A DNA stretch of 64,000 nucleotides, taken from assembly GCA_018798825.1 (NCBI GenBank), contig CP076354.1, positions 1,364,001 to 1,428,000 on the forward strand. Direction: 5' to 3'. Of this stretch, positions 9,301 through 18,305 are shown in pieces. The translations under genes and the position numbers were made by a program. Below the pieces are notes generated by a model. That model saw only the letters and a list, made by a program, of their open reading frames with translations, did no database searches and was not told the DNA's origin. This DNA is from Ochrobactrum sp. BTU1. Its GTDB lineage: Bacteria; Pseudomonadota; Alphaproteobacteria; Rhizobiales; Rhizobiaceae. How positions within the stretch are numbered: the stretch's first letter is position 1; each line of letters begins with the position of its first letter.

Positions 9301-9489
9301 TTACCAAAACCCACGGTGCTGCCAGCACCAGAGAAAATTTTGCTCGCCACGCTCCAAGCGATTACGACGACGCTCTGCAATTTCATCAGCGCTCAGCTTC
9401 ATGCCGCGCCAAGGCTGCTCCAGATAGGCCGTCATGCGCAGCACAGCATCTTTTATGCTTTGCGCCAGCAATTGAATTTTACGGTTCAT
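9301..9489 (-). CDS. Small Trp-rich protein of unknown function
   Basis: A 62-residue protein, not recognised. The start is fixed by a near-perfect GGAGG five bases before ATG at 9489; the longer open frame upstream is unlikely to be translated. It has an amphipathic N-terminal half (MNRKIQLLAQSIKDAVLRM), a basic-acidic middle (DEIAERRRNRLERGE) and a C-terminus rich in aromatics (FLWCWQHRGFW). No signal peptide or membrane segment is visible. It is followed by a clear terminator and is probably monocistronic. Its size and charge recall short DUF1127-type proteins, but I cannot claim membership. Confidence 0.65.
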   Translation of the reverse strand: MNRKIQLLAQSIKDAVLRMTAYLEQPWRGMKLSADEIAERRRNRLERGEQNFLWCWQHRGFW

Positions 9490-9686
9490 AAGAGCCTCCA
9501 TTTCACGTTCACCACTCAAGCTGCAAACTGAAACCCAATTTGGGCCGCGCTTTCGCCGCAACAATGAACGATGCGTTAATTTTGAAGGCTTCTGCGATAA
9601 AGTCAATATCCCACTTATTTTATGGGAGTTAACATCGCGAAATATTTTGCGAGCAACCATGTGGATGCCCGCAAAATTATTCTATT

Positions 9687-11255
9687 TTAGACTTCGTAGT
9701 CGTCGACAGGCCTGATCCGGACCTTTTCAACATGACGACCACTCATCGCTTCGATGGTGAATTGGTATCCATCCTCGACAAAGCTTTCACCGCCCACCGG
9801 CAGATGGCCGAGGTGCCAAAGCGCATAGCCAGCAAGCGTTGTGTAACGATCACTATCATCCACCAGATCGCGCTGCAGGATGCTGCTGAGACGGCGAATA
9901 TCAGTGAAACCATCAACCAGATAGCCACCCTGTCCGTCTGATTCTGCAACAGCAGCCTCTTCGTCTTCATCCGGGAACTCACCGGCAATGGCTTCAAGCA
10001 CGTCGGTCGGTGTGACTACGCCTTCAAACGAGCCATGCTCATCCACCACCACAGCAAGCTGCACCGGCGAAACGCGAAGCTGTTCCATGACGCGAAGCAC
10101 ATTCGCATTTTCATGAACCACCAGCGGCTGCTTGACCACTTCATCCCAGTTGATCTGCTTCTTGTCGGTCATATCAAGCAGCAGATCCTTGACCGAAGCA
10201 ACACCGACAAACTCATCGACCTGACGACGGGCAACAATTACGCGGGAATGCGAAAGCTTACGAATCGCTTCATGAAGCTCAGCTTCATCCTCATCCAGAT
10301 CAAGCCATTCGATCTCATTACGCGGCGACATGATGGAACGAACCGGGCGATCGGCAAGATCCAGTACGCCTCGGATCATTTCTTTTTCTTCCGGCAGGAA
10401 GACGTCACTGGCAGCCGTCTGCTGCGCAATCACGTCAACTGTGTCCGAAAGTGGGTTATCGCCGCGATGGCCACCGAGCAGGCGCAGAACAGCGCCCGCT
10501 GTGCGTTCACGAAGATCGTTTGTGGTCACGAGCTTTTCGCGATTCTTACGCGCCATCTGATTGGCCGCCTCGATCAATACCGAGAAGCCGATAGCGGCAT
10601 AGAGATAGCCCTTCGGAATATGGAAGCCGAAGCCTTCAACGACAAGGCTGAAGCCGATCATCATCAGGAAGCCAAGACAGAGGATAACCACTGTTGGATG
10701 CTTGTTGACGAAGTCCATCAGCGGGCGCGAAGCCAGCATCATGACTGCAATCGCAATAATGACCGCGATCATCATAACCGGCAGATGCTGCACCATACCA
10801 ACAGCCGTGATCACGCTATCGAGCGAGAAGACCGCATCAAGCACGACGATCTGAACGATAACCTGCCAGAAGATCGCATGGGCAACGCGCGTGTTCTTAG
10901 GTCCATGCGCACCTTCAAGGCGCTCATGCAACTCCATCGTACCCTTAGCGAGAAGGAACAGACCACCAACCAGCATTATGAGATCGCGACCGGAGAAGGA
11001 AAGTCCCATCACGGCAATCAAAGGTTCACGCAGCGTCACGATCCACGAGATCGAAGCCAGCAATGCGAGACGCATTATCAAGGCCAATGAAAGACCGATT
11101 ATACGCGCACGATTACGCTGATGAGGCGGAAGTTTATCGGCCAGAATGGCGATAAAGACGAGATTGTCGATGCCGAGAACAATTTCTAGCACCACCAATG
11201 TCACGAGTCCTACCCAGGCATTGGGGTCGGCAATCCAGTCCATGGACCAATCCAT
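9687..11255 (-). CDS. TerC-family membrane protein with CBS pair and CorC domain
   Basis: A 522-residue protein with three parts. Residues ~1-230 are a TerC-type membrane domain with conserved acidic residues ([24 protein letters not shown]). A CBS-domain pair spans ~295-425 ([28 protein letters not shown]). A CorC/HlyC transporter-associated domain forms the C-terminus. The E. coli relatives are YegH and YoaE. Metal-ion export is suspected for TerC proteins but not provable here. The first ATG has AGGAG 10 bases upstream; a second ATG four codons in is possible. The 5' leader is long and structured. Confidence 0.87.
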   Translation of the reverse strand: MDWSMDWIADPNAWVGLVTLVVLEIVLGIDNLVFIAILADKLPPHQRNRARIIGLSLALIMRLALLASISWIVTLREPLIAVMGLSFSGRDLIMLVGGLFLLAKGTMELHERLEGAHGPKNTRVAHAIFWQVIVQIVVLDAVFSLDSVITAVGMVQHLPVMMIAVIIAIAVMMLASRPLMDFVNKHPTVVILCLGFLMMIGFSLVVEGFGFHIPKGYLYAAIGFSVLIEAANQMARKNREKLVTTNDLRERTAGAVLRLLGGHRGDNPLSDTVDVIAQQTAASDVFLPEEKEMIRGVLDLADRPVRSIMSPRNEIEWLDLDEDEAELHEAIRKLSHSRVIVARRQVDEFVGVASVKDLLLDMTDKKQINWDEVVKQPLVVHENANVLRVMEQLRVSPVQLAVVVDEHGSFEGVVTPTDVLEAIAGEFPDEDEEAAVAESDGQGGYLVDGFTDIRRLSSILQRDLVDDSDRYTTLAGYALWHLGHLPVGGESFVEDGYQFTIEAMSGRHVEKVRIRPVDDYEV

Positions 11256-11289
11256 GATTTGTCGGCTCCTGTAAAATCAGAGAAAAGAG

Positions 11290-11420
11290 GAAACAGAAAA
11301 AACGCCGCATGCGGTTCCCTCCCGAACCACAGAAAAGCGGATCGGCCAGAAGGAATTGCAAACGGCGTGAGAAAGCTCAAAGCCTTTTAAGTCCAATGCT
11401 CCCATACAGGGAGCGGGACT
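11290..11420 (-). promoter_or_regulatory. Structured leader with attenuator-like hairpin before the TerC gene
   Basis: The 326-base gap between the dedA-family stop and the TerC start holds two stem-loops, read on the minus strand. The first (11420-11390) has an AGTCC/GGACT outer stem and a CTCCC/GGGAG inner stem. The second (11328-11313, GGTTC/GAACC) is followed by GCGGCG and a T6 run at 11300-11295, only about 40 bases before the start codon. A terminator this close to the gene suggests attenuation. The yybP-ykoY manganese riboswitch is usual for TerC genes in other groups, but its GGGGAGUA core is absent. Confidence 0.45.
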
Positions 11421-11581
11421 TCGTGAAGACGAATCGTCAGAACTGTCGTCGGGCATAAAGCGCGATGAACCTTTTAAAGAGACACGAAGCAGACCCTTTG
11501 TCTGCTCCAGAACACCATGTTTTCATATGGCATATGATGGCAACATTATGCAGACGCGCGGCTTACGCGCAAGACCATATA

Positions 11582-12244
11582 CTATTCAGCCGGAGAAACA
11601 TGCACGCCGCGCTTGCGCTCACGACGTGGGCGACCTTTGAAATAACGCATACCGATCACCGTTACCACGATCGTCAAGGCCGTAATGCCTATCACGGACC
11701 AGAACATGTGATCGCCATCCATCTTCGCAAATACACCTATGCCGCGACCAGCCAGCCAGCCTGGTAGGAACATGAGCGGCGCCCAGACCACCGCAGAAAG
11801 CACGTTTGCGGTCTGGAAGCGCTTTTGATCCATCGACATCATGCCTGCAACCATCGGAACGGTACAACGGACCGGCCCAAAGAAGCGACCAAGGAAAACA
11901 GCCGAGAAGCCATAGCGGCGAAATAGCAATCGTGCCCGCGCAATGCCGGTGCGGTGCTTATTGAGCGGCCACTTGTGAATAATGCTGCGACCAAGCCACC
12001 AGCCAAGCAAATAAGAAACGATATCGCCGATGACCGCGCCGATGATGGCGCCGATGATGATTGGCCAAGGCTCCACGATTCCGGCGCCCACCAGACCGCC
12101 AATAGCGAGCATGATAGGTGTGGCAGGAATGAACATTCCGATAATAGCGAGAGACTCGCCGAAGGCTATAATGCCTACGATAGGACCCGCCCATACCCGA
12201 TGATCGGAAATGAACTGTCCGAGATCGCTAATTATGCTTTCCAT
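11582..12244 (-). CDS. DedA-family inner-membrane protein
   Basis: A 220-residue protein of the DedA/VTT (SNARE-associated) family. The N-terminal re-entrant region contains GESLAIIGMFIPATPIM. The conserved FLGRFFGPVRCTVPMVAGMM carries the family's functional Arg and Pro. Members are lipid scramblases or flippases needed for membrane homeostasis and proton-motive force. GAGGACGGA directly before the ATG is the ribosome site. It lies upstream of the TerC gene on the same strand, with a 326-base structured gap between. Confidence 0.88.
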   Translation of the reverse strand: MESIISDLGQFISDHRVWAGPIVGIIAFGESLAIIGMFIPATPIMLAIGGLVGAGIVEPWPIIIGAIIGAVIGDIVSYLLGWWLGRSIIHKWPLNKHRTGIARARLLFRRYGFSAVFLGRFFGPVRCTVPMVAGMMSMDQKRFQTANVLSAVVWAPLMFLPGWLAGRGIGVFAKMDGDHMFWSVIGITALTIVVTVIGMRYFKGRPRRERKRGVHVSPAE

Positions 12245-12275
12245 TCCGTCCTCAAAATGCCGCGAACCGGATTCT

Positions 12276-12305
12276 GAAGTCAGACCCCAACCATGGGGTG
12301 ACTTC
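12276..12305. repeat. Imperfect palindrome upstream of the dedA-family gene
   Basis: The arms GAAGTCA / TGACTTC enclose CCCC / GGGG, making a strong stem-loop 32 bases upstream of the start at 12244. On the plus strand GGGTTTTCTT follows. No plus-strand gene ends here, so it is either a leader hairpin of the dedA-family gene or a bidirectional block. Confidence 0.4.
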
Positions 12306-12783
12306 GGGTTTTCTTAAACGAGGACAATCCGGTGCGTGAACCCCTCGCCTGCCTGCGCGTAACAAACGCTTGCAGCATTCTCTCAATGGCTAAGAACTTA
12401 TTTGCCTATCAAGTCTTTTATATGCCGAACCATCTCAGACAAGCATCAAAAATTGATGACATGGCTTCGAATTTTGCTGCGCAAATCATTTAGCCCGAAC
12501 GAATAATGCCAGTCCCCTCTTGAGTGAAGCATAAGCAAGTCCAAATCGAGCGTTGCGAATATGGAAATTCCTGCGTCCACTTACAACGTCATTTGGAAAA
12601 AATGATTCAAAATCAGAATCATGACAAGAATGATTCCACTGGCAGAAATTTATTTTAGCAATCAAAACGATTAGTTTTCACTTATACGCGGAATAGGTGC
12701 ATTGAGTATTTAATTAAGAACTCCGCATTTCCGGGCTTTTTGAAATCTCCGCAACTTTTTTTCATTTTTTTATCACTGAAGGC
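12306..12783. other. Gene-free AT-rich stretch before tRNA-Lys
   Basis: No convincing reading frame with a ribosome site is present on either strand. It contains an inverted repeat, ATGATTC / GAATCAT (12602-12622), and A/T-rich tracts near 12700-12775. I see no known RNA family in it. Confidence 0.5.
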
Positions 12784-12812
12784 TAGACAGACAGAAAAGC
12801 GGCCTTTATAGA
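12784..12812 (+). promoter_or_regulatory. Probable promoter of tRNA-Lys
   Basis: TAGACA (12784-12789), a 17-base spacer and TATAGA (12807-12812) form a sigma-70-type promoter about 40 bases before the tRNA. Confidence 0.55.
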
Positions 12813-12859
12813 ACCGCTCACCTCACCGGGGCCGCTGCCTCTGCCTCGGAGAAGCGAGT

Positions 12860-12935
<76 letters not shown>

Positions 12936-13105
12936 TTTTCTCCTCTTCTTTCAAAGAGTTACCGCTGATTACACGATAGCCGGACGAACCGGCTCAAGTT
13001 TCAATTGCGTTGAAAATCTTCTTCCTTGCTACTTGTAAATATCCGGCAATATTGCAGCCTAAATGCGCAAATAGGCATGGCGAAACCAATAAGGTGGTAC
13101 TATGA

Positions 13106-13984
13106 GTGTGCCACATGACCCCCAAGAGCCTTGGTTACACATTCACACTTCTAGCCGTTGCCATTTTTGCGGCACAAGATGGCATCTCGAAGTATCTCGG
13201 ATCACATTACTCGCCCATCTTCATAACGATGGTGCGTTATTGGGCGTTTGCCGTTTTCGTGATTCTACTTGCGATGCGCGCCGGGGGAATTGTACGCGCT
13301 GCTTCGACTAAGCGTCCATTTTTGCAGATCTTCCGCGGCGTCTTGCTGGCAACGGAAATCGTTATCTTCGTATTCGGCCTTAGCCGGGTCGGCATGGCCA
13401 TGGCGCAGTCAATCTTTCAGGTAGGCCCATTACTCGTCACGATGCTCTCAGTGCCCTTCCTTGGCGAAAAAGTAGGCTGGCGTCGCTGGACCGCGATTGT
13501 GGTTGGTTTGTTCGGTGTTCTTCTCATCATCAATCCAACTCATGTGAAATTCGACCTGAACTTGCTGTTCCCCATGGCTGCAACAACCATGTTTGCAATT
13601 TATGCGATTGCGACACGCGCAGTCAGCAAATCTGATAACTCCATGACCAGCTTCTTCTATACGGGCATTGGCGGCGCTGTTGTACTAACCGCAGTCGGTC
13701 TTTTTCATATGGAACCAATTGCGCAGCATGACTGGCCCTGGATGGCGGCGCTTTGCGCCTGTGGCATTGCAAGCCATTATTGCCTCATCCGCGCCTACGA
13801 CATTCTTGAAGCCGGTGAGGTGCAACCATTATCCTATCTCCAGCTCGTGATTGGAGCGTTCATTGCAGTTCTTGTTTTCAACGAACATCTGACCTGGAAT
13901 GTAGTGACCGGTGCAAGCATTGTCGTCGCGGCTGGCCTCTTCTCGATGTTTCGGGAGCGAAAGCTCGCAAGCAAGGCACCATAA
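13106..13984 (+). CDS. EamA/DMT-superfamily transporter
   Basis: A 292-residue membrane protein with about ten helices in two EamA repeats (~10-140 and ~155-285), typical of drug/metabolite transporters related to RhaT and YdcZ. The substrate is unknown. I use the GTG at 13106, which has AGGTGG eight bases upstream; the ATG three codons later is also possible. An ATG at 13102 is in another frame and out of register. The gene stands alone on the plus strand. Confidence 0.85.
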   Translation: MCHMTPKSLGYTFTLLAVAIFAAQDGISKYLGSHYSPIFITMVRYWAFAVFVILLAMRAGGIVRAASTKRPFLQIFRGVLLATEIVIFVFGLSRVGMAMAQSIFQVGPLLVTMLSVPFLGEKVGWRRWTAIVVGLFGVLLIINPTHVKFDLNLLFPMAATTMFAIYAIATRAVSKSDNSMTSFFYTGIGGAVVLTAVGLFHMEPIAQHDWPWMAALCACGIASHYCLIRAYDILEAGEVQPLSYLQLVIGAFIAVLVFNEHLTWNVVTGASIVVAAGLFSMFRERKLASKAP

Positions 13985-14093
13985 CATTACGAATTATTAA
14001 TTGGCCTGTTCATATCAGGTTCACCTAAAATGGCTGACATTGCTCACACGCCAATAAATGGCGCCGTGTATAGAGTAATGGAGTCAAATAACC

Positions 14094-14597
14094 ATGAAAT
14101 CGAAGACCTTGTATATTGCAGTTATCGCTTCTGCATTGCTTTCCACCGCCGCATTCGCACAGGAAAAGGCCAGCGAAAATACAGACAAGTCAGCGACGGA
14201 TACTTCCATTACACAGAATGATGGATCTAAAGGCAAGCGCGGACCAATCGATCTCGAGAAATTCTCCCGCATGGACGAATTGAAAGCCGCCGACACAAAT
14301 GGCGACGGCGTCCTCTCTCGCGATGAAATTGAAGCACTTGCACTCAAGCGCATGGTCAGCCGCGCAGCAGACCGCATGGAACGTCGCCTTGATGTAAAGG
14401 GCGATGGCAAAATCACTCTGGAAGCGATTGAAAAGCAGCGACAGAAGGAATTTGCAGCGCTTGATCGCAACGAAGATGGCAAGCTAGACCGCCACGAGCT
14501 ACGTGCAGGCAAGAAGTTCCACCACCATGGCCCAAAGGGTCCGCATCACGGTGGCAGAGGCAAAATGGAACACCACCAGCCAAAGCCACAACAGTAA
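14094..14597 (+). CDS. Exported EF-hand protein with His-rich tail
   Basis: A 167-residue protein with signal peptide MKSKTLYIAVIASALLSTAAFA. Three EF-hand calcium loops follow at 67-78 (DTNGDGVLSRDE), 100-111 (DVKGDGKITLEA) and 124-135 (DRNEDGKLDRHE). The second loop has Ala instead of the usual Glu at position 12 and may bind calcium weakly. The C-terminal ~25 residues are rich in His, Lys, Gly and Pro (HHHGPKGPHHGG), a possible transition-metal site. A periplasmic calcium- or metal-responsive role is inference. A terminator follows. Confidence 0.85.
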   Translation: MKSKTLYIAVIASALLSTAAFAQEKASENTDKSATDTSITQNDGSKGKRGPIDLEKFSRMDELKAADTNGDGVLSRDEIEALALKRMVSRAADRMERRLDVKGDGKITLEAIEKQRQKEFAALDRNEDGKLDRHELRAGKKFHHHGPKGPHHGGRGKMEHHQPKPQQ

Positions 14598-14610
14598 AAT
14601 AAACATTACG

Positions 14611-14629
14611 AAAAAGCCCGGGCTTTTTT
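14611..14629. terminator. Bidirectional terminator
   Basis: AAAAAGC CCGG GCTTTTTT lies between the convergent EF-hand and RbsD/FucU genes. It has A/T runs on both sides and can act on both strands. Confidence 0.65.
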
Positions 14630-14636
14630 GTTTCCA

Positions 14637-15059
14637 TTATGAGCGAATAACGCCCTTCTTGAAAATGATATTGCCATAGAGACGCTTTTCGCCAGAGCGG
14701 ATGACTGCATAGGCAGAACTCGCCCGATCGTAGAACGCAAAGCGATCAATCGGATCAACAGCTATCTTGCGGCCTTCTGCCTTCTCAATGATAGCTTCAA
14801 ACTCACCAAAAATCGCAGGCGTCTCGCTAGGGCACTCCATCACAGCCGCTGGCTTATCAACAAAGTCGTCGAGCGGCAGCAGAGAAAGCACAGCGTCTGC
14901 AATATCTGTCGCACTGATCCCCGGAAAGTCCAGAACCTGCACACCGGAAGCATGTGCTGGATAATTGGCATCAACGATAACAAGATCGTCGCCATGGCCC
15001 ATATCCGCAAGCACTTCAAGAAGCGAACCGGTCAGCAGTGGGTTTAGATTTTTAAGCAT
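14637..15059 (-). CDS. RbsD/FucU-family sugar mutarotase
   Basis: A 140-residue protein starting MLKNLNPLLTGSLLEVLADMGHGDDLVIVDANYPA, the classic RbsD/FucU N-terminus with conserved His22 and Asp24. Near the C-terminus is FYDRASSAYAVIRSGEKRLYGNIIFKKG. The family interconverts anomers of fucose, ribose or similar sugars in the cytosol. The length and the FYDRA..A motif fit the FucU branch better. I set the start at 15059; a 40-residue upstream extension lacks family similarity. It stands alone, not in a fucose operon. Confidence 0.85.
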   Translation of the reverse strand: MLKNLNPLLTGSLLEVLADMGHGDDLVIVDANYPAHASGVQVLDFPGISATDIADAVLSLLPLDDFVDKPAAVMECPSETPAIFGEFEAIIEKAEGRKIAVDPIDRFAFYDRASSAYAVIRSGEKRLYGNIIFKKGVIRS

Positions 15060-15201
15060 TGGGTAAATCCGAATGGTGGAGTTTGAATGCACGCACCCTA
15101 TAGCATCACCGTAATAACCGATATCGGTTTCTGGAGACACCGGGCAAAGATAAAAGAAGCGAAAGTGTCGTGTCCACACTCATTATGGTGATCACAAGCA
15201 A

Positions 15202-15230
15202 CAAAAACGCCGGCTGATTAAAGCCGGCGT
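15202..15230 (-). terminator. Rho-independent terminator
   Basis: On the minus strand, ACGCCGGCT / AGCCGGCGT is followed by TTTTGTTG, 34 bases after the stop of the 680-residue protein gene. Confidence 0.85.
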
Positions 15231-15263
15231 TTCCAGTTGATCACTTAAAAAGGGAAAGTACCG

Positions 15264-17306
15264 TTATTCGGCTTTCGCTTCAATATTGACCTTATCGAGC
15301 AGCGCTAGCGGGTTCTGCGATGCCGCAACCATTTCCAGCGCACCAATACCCTTGTCAGACTTGGACTTGACCGTCACCTCAAAGATATTTGGCTTAACAA
15401 GGAATGTCGAAAAAGCAGTGATCGCATCTTGAAGCTGCGGTTGGTCGGCAGCAAGTTCCTGCAGAACTGCATTAGCAATCATGGTCAAAGCGCTGCGGGC
15501 ATCTTCGACAGTCATGTTGTTTTCGTCTGCGTAGAACTTGAGACCCTTTTCAATCAGACCCTGTTCTTCAATCTTGAGCTTTACCTCACGAGCCTTGAGG
15601 CCGAGAAGTGCAACCTGTGCCAAAACTTTATCACCGGAGAAGAACTCTTTGGTGAAGCCGCCCAGTAGACCAGACATGGAAATTTTTCCCATGTCCTGAC
15701 CGCTGACCGACAGATCCTTGATGACGAGGCTCTGGCTGGCTTCATCCCAATTTGCTTCCAGATTGGATGAAACGTTTACACGGTCATAACCGAGCTTGCG
15801 CAGCTGCTGATACATTTCTTCACGGCTGTTCGCAGGAACAGGCAAAGACATATCCTCATAGGCAACACGAATATCAGTCGGAATACCGTTGAACGGCTTG
15901 TTCAATGCCAGCTCGTAGCTCTTCATGCTGAACTTGATGCGCTCAGGCAAACCGGTTGCTGGCGGCGTTGCAGTGGTGTCCTGATCTTCCTCAACATCAA
16001 CATCAACATCGTCATTGGCGTTGCTGTCGCCCGGCAGGTCAGCATCAACACCTTTGACGACCATCGTGCCGAATTCAGGCAGCATGGTCGTGAACGGGAA
16101 ATTCTCCATTTCCTGGTCGCTCAGACCTGCAAACTTTGTCACGGCCTCTGCCGACGGCGCCCAGTTGAAGCCTTTAAGCGAGAATTCGTCCAGCTTCACG
16201 AAGTCGGTGCCATTACCAGCCGAGAAGCCATTAAGCGACATGTCGAGCTTCTTATTGTCGAAGGACATCGCCATCTTGTCGATTTTGCCTTCGCCCTTTT
16301 CTGGATCACCCGGCTGGATTTTCATCCCGAGTAACTCGACGTCGCCCTTACCAATCGTGTCGAAGAGACCGATCAGGCGCATGAAGAACTCTTTACGTTC
16401 TTCCTGCGAAAGAGATTCGATGTCCTTGGCTGCTTCCAGTTTCTGTAGTGTTTCGGTAAATGGCTCTGCAGGCAGGCGCATGGTAAAGCCGTTGCTGCGA
16501 ACTTCATCATAGCTGAAGCTCGACTTCGTGCCCTTTACGGCGATATTCTTCGCAGAAAACGGTCCATAAACTGGCTTCGCTTCGGTATCGTTCGGGCCAG
16601 CCTTCTCAGTATAAAGACGTGCTATGAAAACGCCGTCGATATCCTTGCCTTCCGATGCGCCAATCGTACCAGCCATACGTTCTTCATTAATCGTGCCGTT
16701 CTCATCGGGCAGCGAAAGATCAAGATCGAATGTCGCGCCACTTGAAGTGTAGCGTGCGACATGGCCATGAACTATGTCTTCCAGCGCGACATCTTTATAA
16801 GAAGTCTTCTGTTCCTTATCGTTCAACATCTGAACGATGTTGATTTCAGGCACCGACATGCGCTTGGCAGAAACACGCCCAACGCGTTCAGCAAGGCTCA
16901 ACTCGCCATTACCGAATGTATCGCGCAGCATCTGGATATCGAAATTCGCATCGTCGATAAGAACACTCGGCATCTCAATCTTAAACTGAGCGATTTCCGT
17001 CTTGATACCCTTGGCATCAAGCATGCCATTCAGAAACAGTACTTTTGGACGACCTTCGATCGAAGCGATGGTGACGTTCGTGCCGTTTTTCAAAGGCAGG
17101 ACCACATCGGTCAGCTTTATTTGGCCGAGAAAATCTGCCGAAACAGAGGCAGCCTTGCCGCCACGCCGCTCAAGCTGGGCGTTAATCGTCTTTTCGAGTG
17201 TGATCTTGTATCCGACTGCACCTGCAGCCGCGATAGCTATGACTGCGACAGCTGCCCAAAGCGCTTTGCGTCCGCCCTTGCGTTTTCCGCTCGTTGCCTG
17301 CTCCAC
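15264..17306 (-). CDS. Membrane-anchored periplasmic protein of unknown function
   Basis: A 680-residue protein, not recognised with certainty. A basic N-terminus (SGKRKGGRKA) and one hydrophobic helix (~16-33, ALWAAVAVIAIAAAGAVGY) suggest an N-in anchor with a large periplasmic body. The body has beta-rich repeats (FNGIPTDIRVAYEDMSLPVP; KISMSGLLGGFTKEFF) and an acidic low-complexity linker near 430-450 (DVDVDVEEDQDTTATPPATG). The long repetitive beta body resembles AsmA-like or DUF945-like proteins, but this is only impression. It is monocistronic with its own terminator. It has an isolated position beside a sugar-uptake cluster. Confidence 0.75.
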   Translation of the reverse strand: MEQATSGKRKGGRKALWAAVAVIAIAAAGAVGYKITLEKTINAQLERRGGKAASVSADFLGQIKLTDVVLPLKNGTNVTIASIEGRPKVLFLNGMLDAKGIKTEIAQFKIEMPSVLIDDANFDIQMLRDTFGNGELSLAERVGRVSAKRMSVPEINIVQMLNDKEQKTSYKDVALEDIVHGHVARYTSSGATFDLDLSLPDENGTINEERMAGTIGASEGKDIDGVFIARLYTEKAGPNDTEAKPVYGPFSAKNIAVKGTKSSFSYDEVRSNGFTMRLPAEPFTETLQKLEAAKDIESLSQEERKEFFMRLIGLFDTIGKGDVELLGMKIQPGDPEKGEGKIDKMAMSFDNKKLDMSLNGFSAGNGTDFVKLDEFSLKGFNWAPSAEAVTKFAGLSDQEMENFPFTTMLPEFGTMVVKGVDADLPGDSNANDDVDVDVEEDQDTTATPPATGLPERIKFSMKSYELALNKPFNGIPTDIRVAYEDMSLPVPANSREEMYQQLRKLGYDRVNVSSNLEANWDEASQSLVIKDLSVSGQDMGKISMSGLLGGFTKEFFSGDKVLAQVALLGLKAREVKLKIEEQGLIEKGLKFYADENNMTVEDARSALTMIANAVLQELAADQPQLQDAITAFSTFLVKPNIFEVTVKSKSDKGIGALEMVAASQNPLALLDKVNIEAKAE

Positions 17307-17476
17307 GATTTCTCATCCTTTCAGCGCAATTTCAACGGGATCTGATAGATGATTGGTTAATCACAAGAAATTGTAAGAGCAAGCAGGATCGGTAAAGATT
17401 AAGATTTTTCGGCCGACAGATGTAAAAAATCCTGCACATTCTGGAAGGATTTTGCACAAGTTGGTGCAGAAGAGCC

Positions 17477-18286
17477 TCAGAGCGGGTTTGCTGGATGCGG
17501 CGACGAATCGTATGCACCCCAGATCGACTGGTCGAAATTAACGATTGCACCAGTCATCATTCCGGATTCATCCGACGCTAAAAACGCAATCGCGCGCGCA
17601 ACTTCCTTGGGAACGATCAGACGTCCAAATGGCTGGGCCTTGACCGCTTCATCCAACCAATTGGCGGGTGCGCCGTGGAATTCGCGCTGGATACGATCTT
17701 CGCCATCCGATGCCATCCAGCCGATATTGAGGCTGTTGACGCGGATGCGATTACGCAGCACCGAATAGGCAATATTGCGCGTGAGCGTATCAAGCGCACC
17801 CTTGGACGCACAATAAGCAGCGATGAATGGTTGGCCGCCCATGGAGGACATGGACGAAATATTGACAATCGCTCCTTCAACCTTTTCACGCCGGAAAAGC
17901 TTGATCGCTTCCTGAATAAGAAAGAAAGGTGCACGCGTATTGACTGCAAAAAGCCGGTCGAACAGTTCAGGCGACGTATCAAGTATATCACCACGGTCCG
18001 TCAATCCGGCTGCATTGACGAGAATATCAAGCCGTCCAAAAGCCCTATCCGCTTCCGAAATCACCTGACGGCAATCTTCGACCTTTTCCAGATCGGCCTG
18101 AACAAAGACGGCCTTTGCACCAAGCTGCTCCAGCGCGTTGGCCTGCGCCTTGCCTTTTTCAGCTGAGCGACCGCAAATCACTATGCCCTTCGCGCCACGT
18201 TCGGCAAAAAGTCGTGCTGTAGCCGCACCAAGACCTTGGGTGCCGCCAGTGATGACCGCAACCTTGCCATTCAATTGTCCGCTCAT
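17477..18286 (-). CDS. Short-chain dehydrogenase/reductase
   Basis: A 269-residue classical SDR. It has the nucleotide site TGGTQGLG (13-20), NAAG (91-94), the catalytic Ser near 144-145, and Tyr158/Lys162 in YCASK. It oxidises or reduces a hydroxyl or keto group with NAD(P). ATG at 18286 has GGAG upstream; a longer frame overlaps the ABC ATPase gene and is rejected. It sits 19 bases behind the sugar ABC ATPase gene, so the substrate is probably the imported sugar or polyol. The exact reaction cannot be read from sequence. Confidence 0.88.
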   Translation of the reverse strand: MSGQLNGKVAVITGGTQGLGAATARLFAERGAKGIVICGRSAEKGKAQANALEQLGAKAVFVQADLEKVEDCRQVISEADRAFGRLDILVNAAGLTDRGDILDTSPELFDRLFAVNTRAPFFLIQEAIKLFRREKVEGAIVNISSMSSMGGQPFIAAYCASKGALDTLTRNIAYSVLRNRIRVNSLNIGWMASDGEDRIQREFHGAPANWLDEAVKAQPFGRLIVPKEVARAIAFLASDESGMMTGAIVNFDQSIWGAYDSSPHPANPL

Positions 18287-18305
18287 TTCTGGCTCCAAAT
18301 ATAAG

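Noticed and set aside
10035..11090. 351-codon plus-strand frame opposite the TerC gene
   Set aside because: Shadow of the real minus-strand gene; unusual His/Asn/Arg composition and no family similarity.
11256..11581. yybP-ykoY (manganese) riboswitch before the TerC gene
   Set aside because: The conserved GGGGAGUA core was looked for and is not present, although the gene family made it likely.
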